DNA of 24,161 bases from Sulfuricellaceae bacterium (GCA_019911985.1 JAIOJO010000067.1:1-24161), one strand, 5' to 3'. Shown: positions 7,802 through 14,921, counted from the stretch's first letter. Notes: generated by a model not told the origin, from the sequence alone. Made by a program: numbers and translations.

Positions 7802-7842
7802 GGCCGCAAACCACGATAAACAGAGGGTTTGCGGCCTTTTTT
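7802..7842 (+). terminator. Terminator after tRNA-Thr, carried by the element
   Basis: An 11-bp perfect stem (GGCCGCAAACC 7802-7812 with GGTTTGCGGCC 7826-7836), a 13-base loop and TTTTTT (7837-7842) form a strong rho-independent terminator. It lies inside the element, so it now ends the tRNA transcript in place of the host terminator that probably survives after attR (15307-15341). Confidence 0.92.
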
Positions 7843-7873
7843 ACGTCCTAACCAGTCCGAACCGGGCCTATTG

Positions 7874-7946
7874 ATACCCCCGAAACATGGGGGTATATTC
7901 TGGGGTACATCACATGCCAATGTGATTTACAGAAGGATATACCCCC
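7874..7946. repeat. Left-end GGGGGTAT repeats (candidate integrase arm sites)
   Basis: The octamer GGGGGTAT occurs at 7889-7896 and, inverted as ATACCCCC, at 7874-7881 and 7939-7946. The first two form a palindrome with a 7-base spacer. Two more direct copies lie inside the integrase gene at 8019-8026 and 8108-8115; the copies at 7889 and 8108 share 12 bases (GGGGGTATATTC). Two further copies lie near the right end at 15203 and 15215. Clustering at both ends of the element beside the integrase suggests arm-type binding sites for Int or an excision factor. This role is inferred. Confidence 0.6.
7910..7925. promoter_or_regulatory. Palindromic operator-like site before int
   Basis: TCACAT and ATGTGA form a perfect 6-bp inverted repeat around GCCA, 24 bases before the int ATG. 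Its position suggests a repressor or excisionase site controlling int. It is not a CRP site, since the half-sites point the other way. The int leader also has AGAAGGA at 7931-7937, rather far (12 bases) from the ATG. Confidence 0.45.
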
Positions 7947-7949
7947 ACC

Positions 7950-9188
7950 ATGGCACTTAAAGACCTGGAAATACGCAACGCCAAGCCACTCGATAAGCCC
8001 TATAAGCTCGCAGACAGTGGGGGTATGTACCTTGAAATCAGGCCCAACGGCTCGAAGTATTGGCGCCTGAAATACCGCTTCGGAGGAAAAGAGAAGCTGC
8101 TGGCGCTGGGGGTATATTCAGCACCAGGGCGCCCAGCTTCCGAAGCCGTCACATTGACCGAGGCGCGCAAGCGGATGGCCGAGGCCAAGAAACAGATTCG
8201 GGACGGCATAGACCCCTCCCACCAGCGCAAGGTGGAGAAGATCACCAAGACACAGAACACAGCAAACACCTTTGAAGGCGTGGCCGATGAATGGCTGGAA
8301 AAGTTCGGCGTCAAGAAAGCAGCGTCAACCATGGAGAAAACCCGCTTTATCCTCCGGCGTGATGTGTTCCCGTGGCTGGGGGCGCTACCCATTGCGGAAA
8401 TCAAGCCTTCCGACCTACTGGCAGTCCTGCAAAGGATTGAAAGCCGTGGCGCCCTGGAGACTGCCCACCGTGCGAAGCAATACGCTGGGCAGATATTCCG
8501 CTACGCCGTGGGCACCAAGCGAGCCGAGCGGGATATAACGCAAGACCTCAAGGGCTCACTGCCCGCCCCCAACGTGAAGCACCGAGCAGCCATTACCGAC
8601 CCCGTAAAGTTCGGTGAACTGATCCGCGCCATTGATGGCTTCAATGGAACATTCACGGTCAAGTGTGCCTTGAAGTTGGCACCTCTGATCTTTGTGCGCC
8701 CCGGCGAGCTGCGACAGACGGAATGGTCCTGGGTGGATATGGACGCCGCGACGATCTGCTACCCAGCTTCCGTGATGAAAATGCGAGAGGATCACATAGT
8801 CCCGCTATCCAACCAGGCGCTTGAAATCCTGCGAGAGATTCAGCCGCTTACCGGGCGCGGCAAGTATGTATTCCCCAGCATCCGAACCGGAGAACAACCC
8901 ATGAGCGAGGCGTCGATTAACGCGGCACTTCGGCGCCTTGGGTACGACAAGACGGAAATGACCGGCCACGGATTCAGGGCAGCCGCCAGGACGATCATGG
9001 ATGAGGTGCTGGGCTTCCGTGTTGACCTGATAGAGCATCAGCTCGCCCATGCCGTCAAAGACCCCAACGGACGGGCCTACAACCGCACGGCGCACCTTCC
9101 CCAACGGAGGGAAATGATGCAAGGCTGGGCAGATTATATTGACGGGCTGGCGAGCGGCGCGAAGGTGTTGCCGTTCAAGGCTGCGTAG
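7950..9188 (+). CDS. int: P4-type tyrosine integrase
   Basis: This is a tyrosine site-specific recombinase that inserts and excises the element at tRNA-Thr. The 412 residues consist of the N-terminal DUF4102-type arm-binding domain (about 1-90, with LADSGGMYLEIRPNGSKYW), a core-binding SAM-like domain (about 105-190) and the catalytic domain (about 210-390). The catalytic residues are visible: R250 (in VRPGELR), H340 and R343 (HGFR), H367 (LAH) and the nucleophile Y377 (RAYNR). The C-terminus has the common RREMMQGWADY pattern. It lies beside attL and points inward, as usual for tRNA islands. Two copies of the GGGGGTAT repeat fall inside its first 170 bases. The gene looks intact, so the element may still be mobile. 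Confidence 0.96.
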   Translation: MALKDLEIRNAKPLDKPYKLADSGGMYLEIRPNGSKYWRLKYRFGGKEKLLALGVYSAPGRPASEAVTLTEARKRMAEAKKQIRDGIDPSHQRKVEKITKTQNTANTFEGVADEWLEKFGVKKAASTMEKTRFILRRDVFPWLGALPIAEIKPSDLLAVLQRIESRGALETAHRAKQYAGQIFRYAVGTKRAERDITQDLKGSLPAPNVKHRAAITDPVKFGELIRAIDGFNGTFTVKCALKLAPLIFVRPGELRQTEWSWVDMDAATICYPASVMKMREDHIVPLSNQALEILREIQPLTGRGKYVFPSIRTGEQPMSEASINAALRRLGYDKTEMTGHGFRAAARTIMDEVLGFRVDLIEHQLAHAVKDPNGRAYNRTAHLPQRREMMQGWADYIDGLASGAKVLPFKAA

Positions 9189-9287
9189 GAGCATCACCGC
9201 CGCCTGACGGTTTCAGGTAAAAGCGGCGGCAAGGGTGCGTGAACACCCGAACCGCCTGACCATAACGCAACTGCAAGGAGTTACATC

Positions 9288-9371
9288 ATGGCTACCGCCG
9301 ATTCTACATCACGCAACATCGCCGCATCGCAAAGCACGGACCGCGAAGTCAAGAAAGGAGGTGCGGAATGA
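9288..9371 (+). CDS. 27-residue mini-gene coupled to the next gene
   Basis: A 27-residue reading frame starts at an ATG seven bases after a perfect AAGGAG (9275-9280). Its stop overlaps the next start as ATGA (9368-9371). The peptide begins MATADSTSRN and is polar, rich in Ser, Thr and Ala, with no hydrophobic segment. It contains the strong ribosome site AAAGGAGG (9354-9361) that serves the following gene. It may be a real small protein or a leader peptide that couples translation. I do not recognise it. Confidence 0.5.
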   Translation: MATADSTSRNIAASQSTDREVKKGGAE

Positions 9372-9715
9372 GCGGCGAAAATCCTTATTTTTCACACGGC
9401 ATAGAATTTTCTGGCCTTTGTCACAACCTGCAAAACCAGCCGCCAGAATGGGCTGGTGGCTTATTTACAAAAGAATATGACCCTCTTCGGCTTATTGCGA
9501 TTGAACGGCAAGCTGACAATATCGAACAATCGGCGCTTTCGGGTGCTAAGGCTGTTGGAGAACTTCTGGCTGTTGCCATTCGAACCGGCGAGCTGGACAA
9601 GAACACGATTGAAAGTGCCGGCTGGCTGATTAAGTTTCTTGCTGATCTTGCACAAGAAACCGGAGTTATTTCTTCAAGCGCCAGACATACTGTTGAACAT
9701 GGCGCATTAATCTGA
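9368..9715 (+). CDS. Hypothetical protein of the element (115 aa)
   Basis: I do not recognise this 115-residue protein. It is mostly helical in appearance from about residue 40 on (PLRLIAIERQADNIEQSALSG, then a second helix to about 97), acidic, without membrane segment, signal peptide or metal-binding cysteines. The start is firm: ATG after AAAGGAGG at 7-base spacing, overlapping the stop of the 27-residue mini-gene. Its coding sequence is AT-richer than integrase and primase, suggesting a different source. It lies just before a strongly folded intergenic stretch. Small helical genes between int and alpA are common in satellites and islands, usually without known function. Confidence 0.75.
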   Translation: MSGENPYFSHGIEFSGLCHNLQNQPPEWAGGLFTKEYDPLRLIAIERQADNIEQSALSGAKAVGELLAVAIRTGELDKNTIESAGWLIKFLADLAQETGVISSSARHTVEHGALI

Positions 9716-9722
9716 CCGTTTT

Positions 9723-9787
9723 GCCGCGCCTAGCCCGAGGCTGATCCCCGAGGGCGAAAACCGGGCACCTTCACCCGGCGGCGCGGC
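9723..9787 (+). ncRNA. Predicted structured RNA or leader (three-way fold)
   Basis: GCCGCGCC (9723-9730) pairs perfectly with GGCGCGGC (9780-9787). Enclosed are two smaller stems, GCCC/GGGC (9733-9736 with 9752-9755) and CCGGG/CCCGG (9761-9765 with 9774-9778), separated by an A-rich joint. The result looks like a compact three-way junction just after one gene and 35 bases before the next. There is no T tract, so it is not a simple terminator. It could be an mRNA leader, a processing site or a small RNA. The fold was done by eye. Confidence 0.4.
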
Positions 9788-9822
9788 TCCTGATTGAAGG
9801 CTGCACTTTGAAGGGGTGTGAA

Positions 9823-10296
9823 ATGCCGAGACTAGATATTTCACCTGAGATCGAATCAGAACAACTTGATTATTTTCGAACAACGTTCGAGATGATGACG
9901 GGAAATAGCCGCGTAAGTGCATTATTTGGCGCAATCAGGTTTTGTGGAAATCAGGAAATACCCATGCCGCAATGGGTTGTAAATGCTTTTTACTCTGCAA
10001 CCAACGAGTGGCTTGGTATGCGTGCCTGTAGTCTTGATGAATCCTTTGGAGCGAAACCACGCACCATAAAAAGAATGGCTCAAATGAAGCTGAGAAGCTT
10101 GGCTTTTCATAAAGTGCAGATTGCTGCTAGAGCAGCAAAACAACATGGCAATTCAATTAACATTTCCTTTTTCGATGAACTGAGCGAAAAGATTGGGCTG
10201 GGCAAAACGGCACTTCAAGAACTGTATTACGGCAAAAGAAACAGAAAACCCCTAACCCGCGAAAAATCAAAAAAACGCGGGATTACTAAAAAATAA
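9823..10296 (+). CDS. Hypothetical protein of the element (157 aa)
   Basis: I do not recognise this 157-residue protein. The ATG at 9823 has AAGGGG six bases before it; a TTG at 9808 would add five residues and has nothing to favour it. The N-terminal half is mixed (SPEIESEQLDYFRTTFEM, then IPMPQWVVNAFYSA). The middle is basic and helical (AKPRTIKRMAQMKLRSLAFHKV), and the end is strongly basic (GKRNRKPLTREKSKKR...). A segment near 120-140 (SEKIGLGKTALQELYYGKR) resembles a helix-turn-helix, so DNA binding is possible. The gene is AT-rich compared with int and primase. It sits directly upstream of the AlpA-like gene. Confidence 0.75.
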   Translation: MPRLDISPEIESEQLDYFRTTFEMMTGNSRVSALFGAIRFCGNQEIPMPQWVVNAFYSATNEWLGMRACSLDESFGAKPRTIKRMAQMKLRSLAFHKVQIAARAAKQHGNSINISFFDELSEKIGLGKTALQELYYGKRNRKPLTREKSKKRGITKK

Positions 10297-10363
10297 CAAA
10301 CATTCATGCTTGCCGCCATGAGCTTATCCAGTCCCGGATGGGCCGTACCGAAAGGACGAAATC

Positions 10364-10606
10364 ATGGCAGCCCAACTTGCAGAACTCAACACCCAGCGCC
10401 TCACCATCCTTCGCCGTCGAGAAGTTGAACGGCGCACCGGACTTTCCAGAACGTCCCTGTATGAACGCATTGCAGCCGGAACCTTTCCGCGCCCTGTAAA
10501 TCTTGGCGGAGGGCAGAGTGTTGGCTGGTATGAACACGAAGTAGAAACGTGGATTTCCAGCCTCCCCCGTGCCCGTGCGGGCGAACGCGCCGAATCCGCC
10601 AAGTAA
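10364..10606 (+). CDS. AlpA-family helix-turn-helix regulator
   Basis: This 80-residue protein has the AlpA/MerR-like winged-helix pattern: ILRRREVERRTGLSRTSLYERIAAGTFPRPVNLGGGQSVGWYEHEVETWI, given here as separate parts — the turn RTGLSRTSLYERI (about 24-36), the FPRPVNLG strand, and the W-x-x-x-E-V-x-x-W-I end. In prophages and satellites AlpA-type proteins switch on integrase or excision and act as excisionases. The start at 10364 has AAAGGA eight bases upstream. The likely targets are the palindrome before int (7910-7925) or the GGGGGTAT repeats, but that is inference. It heads the tight run of genes leading to the primase and DUF3987 protein. Confidence 0.9.
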   Translation: MAAQLAELNTQRLTILRRREVERRTGLSRTSLYERIAAGTFPRPVNLGGGQSVGWYEHEVETWISSLPRARAGERAESAK

Positions 10607-10616
10607 GGCGGGCGCA

Positions 10617-10820
10617 ATGAAAAATCACTCCAAAACCAACTACAGAAACGTTCCTGGCGGCAGCGGACTAAACCCTAACACCCGAGGGCCAATGATTCCC
10701 GTTGCGCTTGAGGACTTGCTAACCAGCGGCTCCCGTACCCAACGCCGTTGGGCATCAAAAGAGCTGCGCAAGTTGTCCCGCGAGAAGGTGAAAGCGAGTA
10801 GCGAAGGGAGCGCGGCATGA
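10617..10820 (+). CDS. Small basic hypothetical protein (67 aa)
   Basis: I do not recognise this 67-residue, strongly basic protein. It has a flexible Asn/Gly-rich start followed by a helical basic end (RTQRRWASKELRKLSREKVK). The ATG at 10617 lies 8-10 bases after an AAGGCGG purine-rich site. Its stop overlaps the primase start as ATGA at 10817-10820, so it is translationally coupled to the primase. A role in replication or nucleic-acid binding is likely from context only. Confidence 0.7.
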   Translation: MKNHSKTNYRNVPGGSGLNPNTRGPMIPVALEDLLTSGSRTQRRWASKELRKLSREKVKASSEGSAA

Positions 10821-11647
10821 TTAGCTTCGAGCGTAAGTTTCTTGATGCTCTCCGATCTGCCGGACTGGAGCCAGTGAAGGCCGACATTGACGCTGATGGC
10901 GTATTGCACCGTTACCGAGTAACGGGCGACAAGGCAGGCAGCATGAACGGCTGGTACGTGCTCCACGCTTCCCCTGTTCCTGCTGGCGCTTTCGGCTCCT
11001 GGAAAACAGGCGAAACTCACTCCTGGCGTGATGATGTAACCAGGACTGCCACCCCGGCAGAGCGTGCCGAGTTGCAGCGACAAATGCAGGCCATGAAAGC
11101 GGCGCGTGCCGAGGAGGAAAGGCGCGTGCGGGATGCTGCCAGAGCCAAGGCCGCCAAGCTGTGGCTGATGGCCAAGCCTGCACCGGGCGATCATCCCTAC
11201 CTGGCGCGAAAGCGGGTCAAGGCATGGGGTCTGCGGCAGTTGAACAACATGCTGTTGATCCCGGCTCGCGATGCCGCCGGGCAGCTCCATACCCTGCAAT
11301 TCATCGGCGCTGATGGCAACAAGCGGTTCCTGACAGGCGGGCGCATTCAGGGCTGCTATTACGCAATTGGACGGGTTCGCGGCGCGGTGCTGGTGGCAGA
11401 GGGCTATGCCACGGCAGCAAGCATATTTGAGGCGTCTGGCCATGCCGTGGCGGTGGCCTTCAACGCCGGGAACCTGGAGCCAGTGGCGCGTGCAATACGT
11501 TCAAAATTCCCAAAATTGCACATTGTCATTTGCGCCGATGATGACACGGCGACACCCGGCAACCCCGGACTGACCAAAGCGACCGAGGCGGCACGCGCTG
11601 TGCATGGCTGGGTGGCAAAGCCTGATTTCAGCGGGGTGGCGGCATGA
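10817..11647 (+). CDS. Toprim-domain DNA primase of the element
   Basis: This 276-residue protein looks like a plasmid or phage primase of the P4/TraC-like group. It has an N-terminal domain with RYRVTGDKAGSMNGWYVLH (about 31-50) and GDHPYLARKRVKAWGLR (about 125-141), the usual DUF7146/primase zinc-less linker region. A C-terminal Toprim domain follows, with the catalytic glutamate E195 in VLVAEGYATAAS and the acidic motif ADDD (240-243). A charged coiled segment spans about 77-118. It is coupled at its start to the 67-residue gene and at its end to the DUF3987 gene (ATGA at 11644). It would synthesise primers for replication of the excised element from the iteron region downstream. Exact subfamily naming needs a profile search. 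Confidence 0.88.
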   Translation: MISFERKFLDALRSAGLEPVKADIDADGVLHRYRVTGDKAGSMNGWYVLHASPVPAGAFGSWKTGETHSWRDDVTRTATPAERAELQRQMQAMKAARAEEERRVRDAARAKAAKLWLMAKPAPGDHPYLARKRVKAWGLRQLNNMLLIPARDAAGQLHTLQFIGADGNKRFLTGGRIQGCYYAIGRVRGAVLVAEGYATAASIFEASGHAVAVAFNAGNLEPVARAIRSKFPKLHIVICADDDTATPGNPGLTKATEAARAVHGWVAKPDFSGVAA

Positions 11648-13212
11648 GCGCCGTCATGACTGATTTTAATGACCTGGCGCTTGCTGCTGGCCCTGATGTG
11701 CTGCTTCAGCAGTTGGGCAAGGCGAAGCCAGCAACGCCACTCAATAACCCGGCTGAATGGCCTGATCCGCTGCTCCCCGGCAAGATCAACGTTCCCGACA
11801 TTCCAACGTCCATTCTCCCTAGCTGGGCTGGCGCGATGGCGCAGGCGGTGGCGGATAGTACCCAAACCAGCCCCACGCTGGCGGTGATGCTGACCCTTTC
11901 CGTTCTTGCCACTGTGCTGCAACGCCGCTTCGAGGTGGCCCCATATGGCGCTGATGATGACTACAGCGAGCCGTTGGCGGTATGGACCTTAACCGGGCTG
12001 GGCAGCGGGAACCGCAAGACGGCGGTAATCAATTCCCTCGCCGCCCCGCTGGTGTATTGGGAGAAGTTGGAGCGCGACCGTATGCGGTCCGAGATTGCAC
12101 GGGTAACAGCGGCGCGGGCGGTGGGAAAGAAGCGTATCGAGAAACTGCTCAAGGACGCCAGCAACGCGGACAACGACGATTCCAGAGCACGGATTCAGGC
12201 GCAGATTCAGCAGGAGGAGGAAGCCATGCCAGCCGAGGTTAGAGCGCCACGGCTTTACACCGGGGACTGCACGGCGGAGCGTTTGCAAGGGCTGCTGGTA
12301 GAACAGGGCGAACGCATGGCGGTTTTGTCTGATGAGTCTGGCATATTCCTGATTATGGCCGGCATCTACTCGGGCGGCATTGCCAACCTGGATGTATTCC
12401 TACAGGGACATGCCGGGACGCCCATGCGCGTGGATCGTGCCGAGCGATCCGCCCATATCGACAAGCCCGCCTTGTCCTTCGGCCTGGCGCTGCAACCCGG
12501 CGTGATGGCTGACGTGGCCAGCTCACGGCGCTTTCGGGATAGCGGCCTGCTGGCGCGATTCCTGTTCGCCATGCCTGAATCAAACGTGGGCAAGCGTGAC
12601 GTGCGGAGGCGCGTGACGATCCCCGAGCATGTCCGGGCGGCTTACGCGCGCGGTCTGTTCGCCCTGCTGGAACAGCGCCCTGCAGTACCAGGAAACCCAA
12701 GGATCATTCCATTTACTGAACAGGCGCTTGATTGCTGGATAGATTTCGCTGAGGAGATCGAGACCCAGCAGGGCGAGGGCGGAAAGCTGGAAGGGATTGC
12801 CGATTGGTCATCAAAGTTACCCGGTGCGGCGGCGCGGGTTTCGGCGCTGCTGGAGTTGGCAGAAGTGGGCCTGCACGCCGAAAGCGTAAGTCACCAGTCA
12901 GTGGCGCGGGCGGTGGAGTTGGGCGGCCTGCTGATCCCACACGCTCAGGCGGCATTCGGCCTGCTGGGTGCGGACGCTACTGAGGCAGACGCCAGCGCCA
13001 TTGTGAAGTGGCTACGCGAGAACAGCAGCGGTTACTTCAAGCGCAGTACATGCCAGAAGGCGATGGAGGGGCGATTCCGTACCGTGGACAAGCTCAAGAA
13101 GGCGCTGGATAGACTGGTCCAGTGTGATGTGCTCAGAGAGGAAAAGCTACCAAACAAAGGTGCACCGCCAAGCATTTGCTATCGAGTCAATCCGAAGTGT
13201 CTGTCTACATGA
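11644..13212 (+). CDS. DUF3987-family protein (YfjI-like, helicase-like replication protein)
   Basis: This 522-residue protein matches the DUF3987/YfjI family found next to primases in islands and prophages. Visible are a P-loop-like GLGSGNRKT (118-126) in a form usual for this family rather than a classic Walker A, the Glu/Gln-rich coiled segment (about 165-195), a Walker-B-like MAVLSDESG (about 221-229), and the GLALQPGVM strand and FRDSGLLARFLFAMP (about 300-315), a sensor/arginine region. The C-terminal winged-helix-like part (about 440-515) would bind DNA. It starts inside the primase stop codon and ends just before the iteron region. By position it is the helicase or initiator acting with the primase at that origin. 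The role is inferred; the family is not well studied biochemically. Confidence 0.85.
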   Translation: MSAVMTDFNDLALAAGPDVLLQQLGKAKPATPLNNPAEWPDPLLPGKINVPDIPTSILPSWAGAMAQAVADSTQTSPTLAVMLTLSVLATVLQRRFEVAPYGADDDYSEPLAVWTLTGLGSGNRKTAVINSLAAPLVYWEKLERDRMRSEIARVTAARAVGKKRIEKLLKDASNADNDDSRARIQAQIQQEEEAMPAEVRAPRLYTGDCTAERLQGLLVEQGERMAVLSDESGIFLIMAGIYSGGIANLDVFLQGHAGTPMRVDRAERSAHIDKPALSFGLALQPGVMADVASSRRFRDSGLLARFLFAMPESNVGKRDVRRRVTIPEHVRAAYARGLFALLEQRPAVPGNPRIIPFTEQALDCWIDFAEEIETQQGEGGKLEGIADWSSKLPGAAARVSALLELAEVGLHAESVSHQSVARAVELGGLLIPHAQAAFGLLGADATEADASAIVKWLRENSSGYFKRSTCQKAMEGRFRTVDKLKKALDRLVQCDVLREEKLPNKGAPPSICYRVNPKCLST

Positions 13213-13545
13213 TCGAGTTATTCGCCATAAAGCTTATTTAAGACTATTTATATTTAATATCAATTACATAGTGAGATAGAGCATGACACCCAATCGAAAA
13301 AGTCGAATAAGTCGAAGAAGCCAAATAAATCAACCAGGGCCATTTTTCGGTAATTCGACTTTTTCGACTTATTCGATAGGGGTTAGTCGCCGGGATAGGG
13401 AGGTGCGAATAGTACCCATAGGGGGTGTAAATCCCTGGAGCGCAAAGCCTATAGACCGGCTGTGTAGTCATATTTTTGCGTGCGCGAGTTTAGTGGGGGG
13501 GGTATCCCGTGGAGAAAGTCATCAATTCCAATGATTGGAGGTTTT
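13213..13545. other. Candidate replication origin region of the element
   Basis: This 333-base stretch has no convincing gene. It begins with an AT-rich segment (13213-13280), then holds the 9-bp iterons (13294-13376), a G-rich part with GGGGGTGT (13421-13428), and a run of eight G leading into TATCCC (13495-13508). AT-rich DNA plus iterons directly after primase and helicase-like genes is the layout of a plasmid or P4-type origin. One short open frame (13283-13534) simply reads through the repeats and lacks a ribosome site. Confidence 0.55.
13294..13376. repeat. Two facing clusters of 9-bp iterons (TCGAAnAAG)
   Basis: On the + strand three tandem copies follow without gaps: TCGAAAAAG (13294-13302), TCGAATAAG (13303-13311) and TCGAAGAAG (13312-13320). 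On the - strand two exact copies, TCGAATAAG (13368-13376) and TCGAAAAAG (13359-13367), are followed by a degenerate TCGAATTAC (13350-13358). The two clusters face each other across about 30 bases, giving a perfect 15-bp inverted match (13294-13308 with 13353-13367). This is the pattern of initiator-binding iterons. A palindromic operator for a repressor is the main alternative. Confidence 0.75.
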
Positions 13546-13812
13546 ATGAGTACCTGTTTGAAGTGCGGTTTACCCATTGAAGGGCAGGCTGAGACCGGAA
13601 GGCCGAAGTCCTATTGCTCTGTTGGATGTAGGCGATCGGCAGAGCATGAAGTGAGGCGCATCAATTCGCTGCTTCAAAAACTTGAGACTGATCTGAGCAA
13701 TGCTTTGCTGGGCCGTGTATGGGCCGACCAGGTTCCCAAGATCGAGGCCGAGATTTCACGACAAGAAACGCGGTTGCGGATTCTGCTTGATACCGATGAA
13801 TTTGAAAAATAA
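13546..13812 (+). CDS. Small zinc-ribbon / coiled-coil protein (88 aa)
   Basis: This 88-residue protein has a four-cysteine zinc-binding head, CLKCG (4-8) and YCSVGC (C24 and C28), followed by a basic RRSAEHEVRR turn and a long predicted coiled coil to the end. The ATG at 13546 has GGAGG four bases upstream. A longer frame to 13480 would run through the run of eight G and is not needed. Short zinc-ribbon plus helix proteins of this kind are common in phages and islands. They may bind nucleic acid or act as regulators; no function is established here. It is the first gene after the origin-like region. Confidence 0.8.
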   Translation: MSTCLKCGLPIEGQAETGRPKSYCSVGCRRSAEHEVRRINSLLQKLETDLSNALLGRVWADQVPKIEAEISRQETRLRILLDTDEFEK

Positions 13813-13887
13813 TTTTCACCACCAAGGCGACATGGGCCGCCCTGGATGGATTATTTAGCCCACAACAACCAAAAAGGAATGCAAAAA

Positions 13888-14169
13888 ATGTTAGGACAAT
13901 CACTACTTATCGACGGCGCATTGGCCGGGGCAATTTCAGATGCAAGCCAGGTTAGCGTTTTAGGCCTGGGCATCAAATCCGCGCTGACCGGCTCTTTAAC
14001 TATCACTGGAATGGCAAACACGGATGGCTCACCGGCAACCTGGACGATTGCGCCGGGAGGTTCTGGCGCTTATTCGCCGCCCGCTGCTGGTCTCGCAAGT
14101 CACCTGAGTTATGCCCTGAGCAGTGCCGCAGACTTGGGAAAAGTGTTTATCGCATTCCGCCCAATTTAA
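13888..14169 (+). CDS. Hypothetical Gly/Ser/Ala-rich protein (93 aa)
   Basis: I do not recognise this 93-residue protein. It is unlike its neighbours: almost without charge, rich in Gly, Ser, Ala, Leu and Thr, with probable beta strands (GSLTITGMA, ATWTIAPGG, GKVFIAFRPI) and no signal peptide or cysteines. Such a composition is typical of small virion or surface-structure proteins, but that is only a resemblance. The ATG at 13888 has AAGGA nine bases upstream; an in-frame ATG at 13879 overlaps that site, so I prefer 13888. It precedes the 245-residue coiled-coil gene by 14 bases and is probably co-transcribed with it. Confidence 0.7.
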   Translation: MLGQSLLIDGALAGAISDASQVSVLGLGIKSALTGSLTITGMANTDGSPATWTIAPGGSGAYSPPAAGLASHLSYALSSAADLGKVFIAFRPI

Positions 14170-14183
14170 CAAAGGAAAATATT

Positions 14184-14921
14184 ATGCAATTAGCAAACCT
14201 GATTAAAAATCTGAAACTCGGCCCCGATGCCCGCGAAGAACTTGATCGCGTACTGGCGCTACCAGAGGTGGAAGCGATCCTCTCTCGTGAGGAGCATAAA
14301 ACCATCGCTCACCGCCGCGAACTGATGAAGAAGTTGGCAGGCGTGCCAGGGCGTCACTCGAAGTCGATTGAAATCGCCAACCGGAAACTGGCAGAAGCCC
14401 ACCACCTGGCCGAAAAACTGGAAGCCGAACTCATCGAGGCGAAGGCCGCGCACCGCATGGCCGGAATGCTCGCCGATGGCGCGAAACGCGAACAGGAAAA
14501 CGAGCAGGCCGAACTGGTCGCGGAACTTCACGCCGGGAGAGATCGCCGTCTGGATGATCTGTATTTGGCCTTGGACAAGCTCGCCGACCAGGCGCGCGGG
14601 CTGGTGCGAATCTGGCCTCAAACTTACAAAAGTCCACTTGGCTCCCGTGAGGTGCGTTACGTCGGTAACTCTGTCGAGGTGGAAGATGCCCGCAGTTCCA
14701 TACTCGCGGCTCAGCGCAAACTGGAGGCTTTCGCCCTTGGATCAATGACCCGGCAGGAAATCACTGACAGTATGGCGGAAATCTGCGCCAATCTGGTCAA
14801 GCCGCTGGATGCGCTGGACTTGGTGGCACCTTCCATTGATGAAAGTGGCGCAGTAACACAACCCAAAGTCAAAACGGGGGTTGATCTTACGTCCAAACGC
14901 ATCGAGGAGGCCGCCGCATGA
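14184..14921 (+). CDS. Hypothetical coiled-coil protein (245 aa)
   Basis: I do not recognise this 245-residue protein. Its central part (about 55-125) is a long charged coiled coil rich in Glu, Ala, Lys and Leu, including NRKLAEAHHLAEKLEAELIEAK. A more globular part follows (about 130-180, with RIWPQTYKSPLGSREVRYVG), then a second helical part and a short tail. There is no signal peptide or membrane segment. The start has AAAGGAAA nine bases upstream. It overlaps the next gene by four bases (ATGA at 14918). Scaffold-like or filament-like roles would suit the shape, and with the preceding Gly/Ser-rich gene it might be a structural pair, but nothing proves this. Confidence 0.78.
   Translation: MQLANLIKNLKLGPDAREELDRVLALPEVEAILSREEHKTIAHRRELMKKLAGVPGRHSKSIEIANRKLAEAHHLAEKLEAELIEAKAAHRMAGMLADGAKREQENEQAELVAELHAGRDRRLDDLYLALDKLADQARGLVRIWPQTYKSPLGSREVRYVGNSVEVEDARSSILAAQRKLEAFALGSMTRQEITDSMAEICANLVKPLDALDLVAPSIDESGAVTQPKVKTGVDLTSKRIEEAAA

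Noticed and set aside
9719..9727. TTTTGCCGC inside the element as a third att copy
   Set aside because: Only nine bases match, with no flanking similarity, and it forms part of the stem of the structured RNA.
10256..10281. CCCGCG ... CGCGGG hairpin at the end of the 157-residue gene
   Set aside because: It has a 14-base A-rich loop, no T tract, and lies within the coding sequence, so it does not qualify as a terminator.
13294..13376. CRISPR array
   Set aside because: Repeats are 9 bp, directly adjacent and arranged in two facing sets without spacers, and no cas gene is near.
13283..13534. 83-residue open frame through the iteron region
   Set aside because: Its start lacks a ribosome site and its first part only translates the 9-bp repeats; the region fits an origin better.
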